From: Mesorhizobium loti
Lineage (GTDB): Bacteria; Pseudomonadota; Alphaproteobacteria; Rhizobiales; Rhizobiaceae
DNA length: 64,000 bases
Assembly: GCF_013170705.1 (NCBI RefSeq)
Contig: NZ_CP033334.1
Coordinates: 5,557,501-5,621,500 of the forward strand
Direction of reading: 5' to 3'
Below, piece after piece: positions 60,510-64,000 of this stretch. Position 1 is the stretch's first letter. The number at the start of each line of letters is the position of its first letter. Both the position numbers and the translations under genes were made by a program. Below the pieces are notes generated by a model. The model saw nothing but the letters and a program-made list of their open reading frames with translations, was not told the DNA's origin and made no database searches.

Positions 60510-62011
60510 AAAAAACTTTCGATGATCTCTACAAGGCCTTCGAGGATCGCTTTCGCGGCTCGAGGGAACTCGTCAAGGATCGGCTGAAGATCTACCTGCC
60601 CTTGTTGGCGCAGGTACCGCGACAGGCCGAGGGACCGACCCTGGCGATCGATCTTGGCTGCGGACGCGGCGAATGGCTCGAGATACTCGCCGAGGCTGGG
60701 TTCGATGCCACGGGTGTGGATACCAATGCGCGTATGGCACAGGAGGCCACGGACCATGGCCTCAAGATCGAATTGCAGGACGCGATCGACTATCTCGGCG
60801 GCAGGCCGAACAACAGCGTGGCCGTCATTTCGGCTTTCCATATGGTCGAGCACGTACCGACGGATTACTTGATCAGACTATTGGATGAATGCAACAGAGT
60901 GCTGACCGATGACGGCCTGCTGATCCTGGAAACACCCAATCCGGAAAATATCTCGGTCGGTACGCATACTTTCCATCTCGACCCAACGCATAAGCGTCCC
61001 CTGCCGCCGGATTTGCTGGAATTTCTGGTGGGACAAGCTGAATTCGCGGAGACCGCGATCTTGAGGCTGAATGGCGCCCCGATGATCGACGCCGGACCGA
61101 TGGAACGCAGCATTCACCTGATGTTCGAGGTGGCGCGCGACTATGCCTGTCTGGCGAGAAAACACCTCGTGGAAGGACCCAATGCACTTGCGGCGTTTGT
61201 CGAGAGCGCATCGCAAATGGTGCCCACGGACACAAGGCAGATAAAGCAATGGTTGCGTTCCGCCGATGACGAAGTCGTCGACATATCGGGAGGCGTCAAG
61301 GCAATGATGACTTCGACCGCGCTCCAGCTTCAGCAACTGACCGATAATCTGGCTGCCCAGTCCGACATGATGCGAACGGGCAATATCGCGCTGACAAACA
61401 CCGTGGCTTCTCTCGGCAAACAGCTTAAGGACATCATCAAGGACAGAGCCGTGGCAGCGCGCGATACCGAGATCGAGCGCCTTCGTCACCATCTTGCCGA
61501 GGAAGAAATCACGGCGAGAGAACAGTCTTTCCTCAAGGATGCCGTCATAGAGGAGCGTGACGCCGAGATTGCCCGCCTGAGCCAAAGCATGGCGGCGCTG
61601 GCCGAACAGGTTGAGCAACTCTCGGCGCTTACGGACGCCTTCAAGAACTCGACCTCGTGGAAACTCGCAGCTCCCATCCGAGCAATGAAATACTTGTACC
61701 GCACTGCATTAGAGCGGCCAAAATACAATAGCCGTGACCTCGCCGCCCCCTCCCCCGCGTGGACGCTGGCGCCTGGTGCCAATACCAGGCTTCTGATGCA
61801 CCATGGCCTGCTGTGGTTGCGGCTGAGGCCGCGCCTGGCCGCTTCCGTACGGCGCGCAGTGCGGCTGGCTCCGCCGATCGAGCGCCGCCTTTTGGCTTTC
61901 GCACGCGCCCGAAGCGGATTGATCATCATCGACAAGGATTGGATGCTTGATCCGGACCCTGTCGCGTTCCGGGCCTGGAGCAAGCTTCTCATGACCGGAA
62001 AGTCGAAATGA
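60506..62011 (+). CDS. SAM methyltransferase with long coiled coil, putative chain terminator (WbdD-like)
   Basis: A 501-residue protein. Residues 45-200 are a class I SAM methyltransferase: AIDLGCGRGEW (47-57) binds SAM, VDTNARM is the acidic ribose loop, and SAFHMVEHVPTDYL and ETPNPEN complete the fold. Residues about 265-380 have a continuous heptad-like, charged coiled-coil (ERLRHHLAEEE, DAEIARLSQSM). The tail has SWKLAAPIRAMKYLYR, a link motif common in rhizobial polysaccharide proteins, then a basic region. WbdD caps O8/O9a chains with methyl and sets length by a coiled-coil ruler; WbdD's kinase is not seen here. The WbdD-like role is inference, supported by overlap with wzt. Confidence 0.75.
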   Translation: MKKTFDDLYKAFEDRFRGSRELVKDRLKIYLPLLAQVPRQAEGPTLAIDLGCGRGEWLEILAEAGFDATGVDTNARMAQEATDHGLKIELQDAIDYLGGRPNNSVAVISAFHMVEHVPTDYLIRLLDECNRVLTDDGLLILETPNPENISVGTHTFHLDPTHKRPLPPDLLEFLVGQAEFAETAILRLNGAPMIDAGPMERSIHLMFEVARDYACLARKHLVEGPNALAAFVESASQMVPTDTRQIKQWLRSADDEVVDISGGVKAMMTSTALQLQQLTDNLAAQSDMMRTGNIALTNTVASLGKQLKDIIKDRAVAARDTEIERLRHHLAEEEITAREQSFLKDAVIEERDAEIARLSQSMAALAEQVEQLSALTDAFKNSTSWKLAAPIRAMKYLYRTALERPKYNSRDLAAPSPAWTLAPGANTRLLMHHGLLWLRLRPRLAASVRRAVRLAPPIERRLLAFARARSGLIIIDKDWMLDPDPVAFRAWSKLLMTGKSK

Positions 62012-64000
62012 CAAATGCCCAGCCATTGAAACTCTGGGTCGACGGTCAGTGCCTGCAAACCCACAGCCGGAAGCGAGGCATCGGCCGCTACGTGCTGGAT
62101 CTGCTCCAAGCCCTCTCCGGCCAAGATGGCGACATCGAACTGCAGGTATCGCTGAATGCGGCGATGCCTGAGGCAGCCATTGCCGCGCGATCATTGCTCT
62201 CGGGCATCGTCCCCCCGGATCGAATTCATGTCTGGCACGGCAAGGTCGAAGGAGGCGAGGCCGATTTCGGTTACACGCCCTGGCGCCGCCGCAGCGAGAT
62301 TGCCCTCATCCATCACGTCAACCAACTCAACCCGGATGTCGCGTTGTCCGCAAGTCCGTTCGAGGGGGCCGTCGACCCCGCGGTTCCCTATCGAGGTGGC
62401 TCTTTGGCGACGGTCAAAACAGCCGCCATCTTCTACGACGCGATCCCATTCAGGTTTCCCGAAAAGTACATGCGCGACACTCGTCAGCGAGAATATTTTC
62501 ACAGGCGCCTCTCAGGGTATGGTAATTTTGACATCACCTTCACAATCTCTGAGTTTTCTTCTGAAGAATTTACAGAACTTGTCAAAAATTCTAATTATAA
62601 ATATATCGGAACCGGCATATCGGAAAATTTCGTCGACCTGATCGGCGAAAGCAACGAGATCCATCATAAAGAATACGATTATCTCCTCTATGTTGGTGGC
62701 TTCGATTGGAGAAAGAATCTCGATTTAATACCGCAAGCAATCGTCAATCTTTCAGAATCACTCCGCCATAACTTAAAGCTTGTGATTGCCGGGGAAATCA
62801 CACCCCGGGAGAGGGTCGAGTACTTCAACCTCTGGCAGTCTCATGGCTTGCGACCTGACCAGGTTGTATTCGCGGGCGCCGTCGACGATAGGACGCTGGT
62901 GCGTCTGTACAAGGGAGCGCTGGCGCTGATCCAACCCTCTTTCATGGAGGGTTTCGGGTTGACGGCGTTGGAAGCAATGGCCTGCGGAACACCAGCCCTC
63001 GCCGCCAGAGCCGGGGCGCTTCCCGAAGTTGTCGGAGACGACGGGCTGCTCTTTGATCCAACGTCCCCGCTGGATCTTGCGGAGAAGATCGATATCGCCG
63101 CCGCGGGCAAACTCAACGCGCGCAAGCTGAAAGAACTGGCGCGAGAAAGAATCGACACATTCAGCTGGCGAAGGGTGTCGGATCGTGTCGTTCAGGGTTT
63201 GCAAGGGCTGGACAGTCGCGCGGCTCCGCAGCGGCTCGGGCTTGTCGAAGCACTCGATGTCAAGAGAGGCGACGAACAGGACGCTTCGACCTTGATGGCT
63301 CTCGCCGAACCGGAGGCTACGCAGCGACGACTTCTGGTAGACGCCACGGCGACACTTCTGGAGGACCATCGGACAGGCATTCAACGCGTCGTTCGGCGCA
63401 TCTGTGAAAGCATGTTCCCACGCGGATCAAAGGGCGAGAGCAAATACATCTCCTTTTGCGACGACCAATCCGGCTGGTACGCGGCAAGAGAGTGGACGGG
63501 ACGGCCGCCGACAAAGCATTCATCGAACCGGCTGCGGCCGAACGCCGGCGATACAATCCTGATGCTGGACAGTTCGTGGCCCTTTCATACCCTGCATCCG
63601 GCATTTCTGCGCCCGGCTCTCATCAAGGGGGCGGAGGTCGTATCCTGTCTCTACGATACGGTTCCCTTGCGCTCCGCCGCCTTCTGTCATGAAGGCATGC
63701 CGCCCCTGTTCAGTGCATGGTTCCAAACCGCGCTCGCCTACTCCACCGGCTTTGTCTGCATTTCCCGGGCAGTCGCCGACGAATTGCTGGATTTGCTGGC
63801 GGGCATCCGGTTTCCGCGCCGAATGAAGGTTGGCTACTGGCAACTCGGCGCGGATTTCGCAATGGACGCGTTGCCATCGAAACCGCGAAGCAGGAGCGTG
63901 ATGCGACCTCGCTTCCTGATGGTTGGAACGCTGGAGCCGCGCAAGGGCCATCGTGTTGCACTGGATGCATTCGAGGCATTGTGGGCCGACGGATTTGATA
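62008..64000 (+). CDS. tandem GT4 glycosyltransferase, partial (runs off window)
   Basis: An open frame of 664 codons without a stop before the window end; the ATG overlaps the preceding TGA. Residues 1-400 are one GT4-type transferase: LWVDGQCLQTHSRKRGIGRYV at the N terminus, YVGGFDWRKN (about 228-) and EGFGLTALEA (Glu314, Glu322) of the donor site. Around residue 440 a second N-terminal half begins (LLVDATATLLEDHRTGIQRVVRR), reaching VGTLEPRKGH near 635. Such double transferases polymerise O-antigen (WbdA is one). It is probably the D-rhamnosyl or mannosyl polymerase; specificity is inferred. Residues about 170-245 are encoded by a markedly AT-rich stretch (62515-62740). Confidence 0.85.
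   Translation, partial: MTNAQPLKLWVDGQCLQTHSRKRGIGRYVLDLLQALSGQDGDIELQVSLNAAMPEAAIAARSLLSGIVPPDRIHVWHGKVEGGEADFGYTPWRRRSEIALIHHVNQLNPDVALSASPFEGAVDPAVPYRGGSLATVKTAAIFYDAIPFRFPEKYMRDTRQREYFHRRLSGYGNFDITFTISEFSSEEFTELVKNSNYKYIGTGISENFVDLIGESNEIHHKEYDYLLYVGGFDWRKNLDLIPQAIVNLSESLRHNLKLVIAGEITPRERVEYFNLWQSHGLRPDQVVFAGAVDDRTLVRLYKGALALIQPSFMEGFGLTALEAMACGTPALAARAGALPEVVGDDGLLFDPTSPLDLAEKIDIAAAGKLNARKLKELARERIDTFSWRRVSDRVVQGLQGLDSRAAPQRLGLVEALDVKRGDEQDASTLMALAEPEATQRRLLVDATATLLEDHRTGIQRVVRRICESMFPRGSKGESKYISFCDDQSGWYAAREWTGRPPTKHSSNRLRPNAGDTILMLDSSWPFHTLHPAFLRPALIKGAEVVSCLYDTVPLRSAAFCHEGMPPLFSAWFQTALAYSTGFVCISRAVADELLDLLAGIRFPRRMKVGYWQLGADFAMDALPSKPRSRSVMRPRFLMVGTLEPRKGHRVALDAFEALWADGFD

Overview
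The window looks like a chromosomal segment of a Mesorhizobium-type alphaproteobacterium (Rhizobiales). It has high GC, densely packed operons with ATGA/TGATG stop-start overlaps, a betICAB operon with choline sulfatase, a frcBCA fructose system, a single glgP-glgB-glgC-glgA-pgm-glgX run, and palindromic intergenic repeats of the kind common in rhizobia. I see no insertion sequence, prophage, CRISPR array or rRNA. There is one tRNA, tRNA-Pro(CGG).

Layout. (1) 0.2-6.5 kb: choline-O-sulfate/choline to glycine betaine operon betI-betC-(serine/threonine dehydratase-like)-betA-betB, with a BetI-operator-like palindrome in front. (2) 6.5-10.7 kb: a ManC-AGE fusion enzyme, then a divergent LysR regulator / NmrA-like pair. 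(3) 10.7-14.1 kb: tRNA-Pro, then an island of very small stress-type genes. Four GGAAC-N16-NGTT promoters (the EcfG/sigma-ecf general-stress type) lie within 1.6 kb. They precede two tiny membrane proteins (24 and 30 aa, on the minus strand), a His-rich secreted protein and a two-gene hypothetical unit. (4) 14.1-19.6 kb: oligopeptide ABC transporter (minus strand). (5) 19.8-22.0 kb: orphan TadE/TadG-like genes. (6) 22.1-35.2 kb: glycogen/alpha-glucan operon (minus strand). (7) 35.3-41.2 kb: fructose locus, frcBCA divergent from frcR-fucU-like-frcK around a near-perfect palindrome. (8) 41.4-64 kb: surface polysaccharide region. It holds a WbpE-like aminotransferase, two Wzy/WaaL-type membrane proteins, the PAPS operon cysD-cysNC-cysQ, a QuiNAc-primer set like WreQ/WreU/WreV, and a plus-strand operon of phosphomannomutase, manC, gmd, rmd, wzm, wzt, a methyltransferase/coiled-coil protein and a tandem glycosyltransferase cut off by the window end.

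How the polysaccharide genes fit together (inference): UDP-GlcNAc would be converted to UDP-QuiNAc (4,6-dehydratase plus 4-reductase) and loaded on the lipid carrier by the small sugar transferase. Mannose-6-P would go via Man-1-P and GDP-Man to GDP-D-rhamnose (manB, manC, gmd, rmd). The tandem GT would extend the chain, the methyltransferase with coiled coil would cap and measure it, and Wzm/Wzt (whose Wzt has a C-terminal sugar-binding-type extension) would export it. The gene order closely parallels the D-rhamnan (A-band) locus of Pseudomonas aeruginosa, with a QuiNAc primer as in Rhizobium etli. A neighbouring sulfate-activation operon would supply PAPS.

Most worth a second look: the EcfG-promoter microprotein island, the WbdD-like putative chain terminator without a visible kinase, the ManC-AGE fusion beside a second conventional ManC, the Leu in place of the expected catalytic Met/Tyr in the large dehydratase, and the dehydratase gene embedded in the bet operon.
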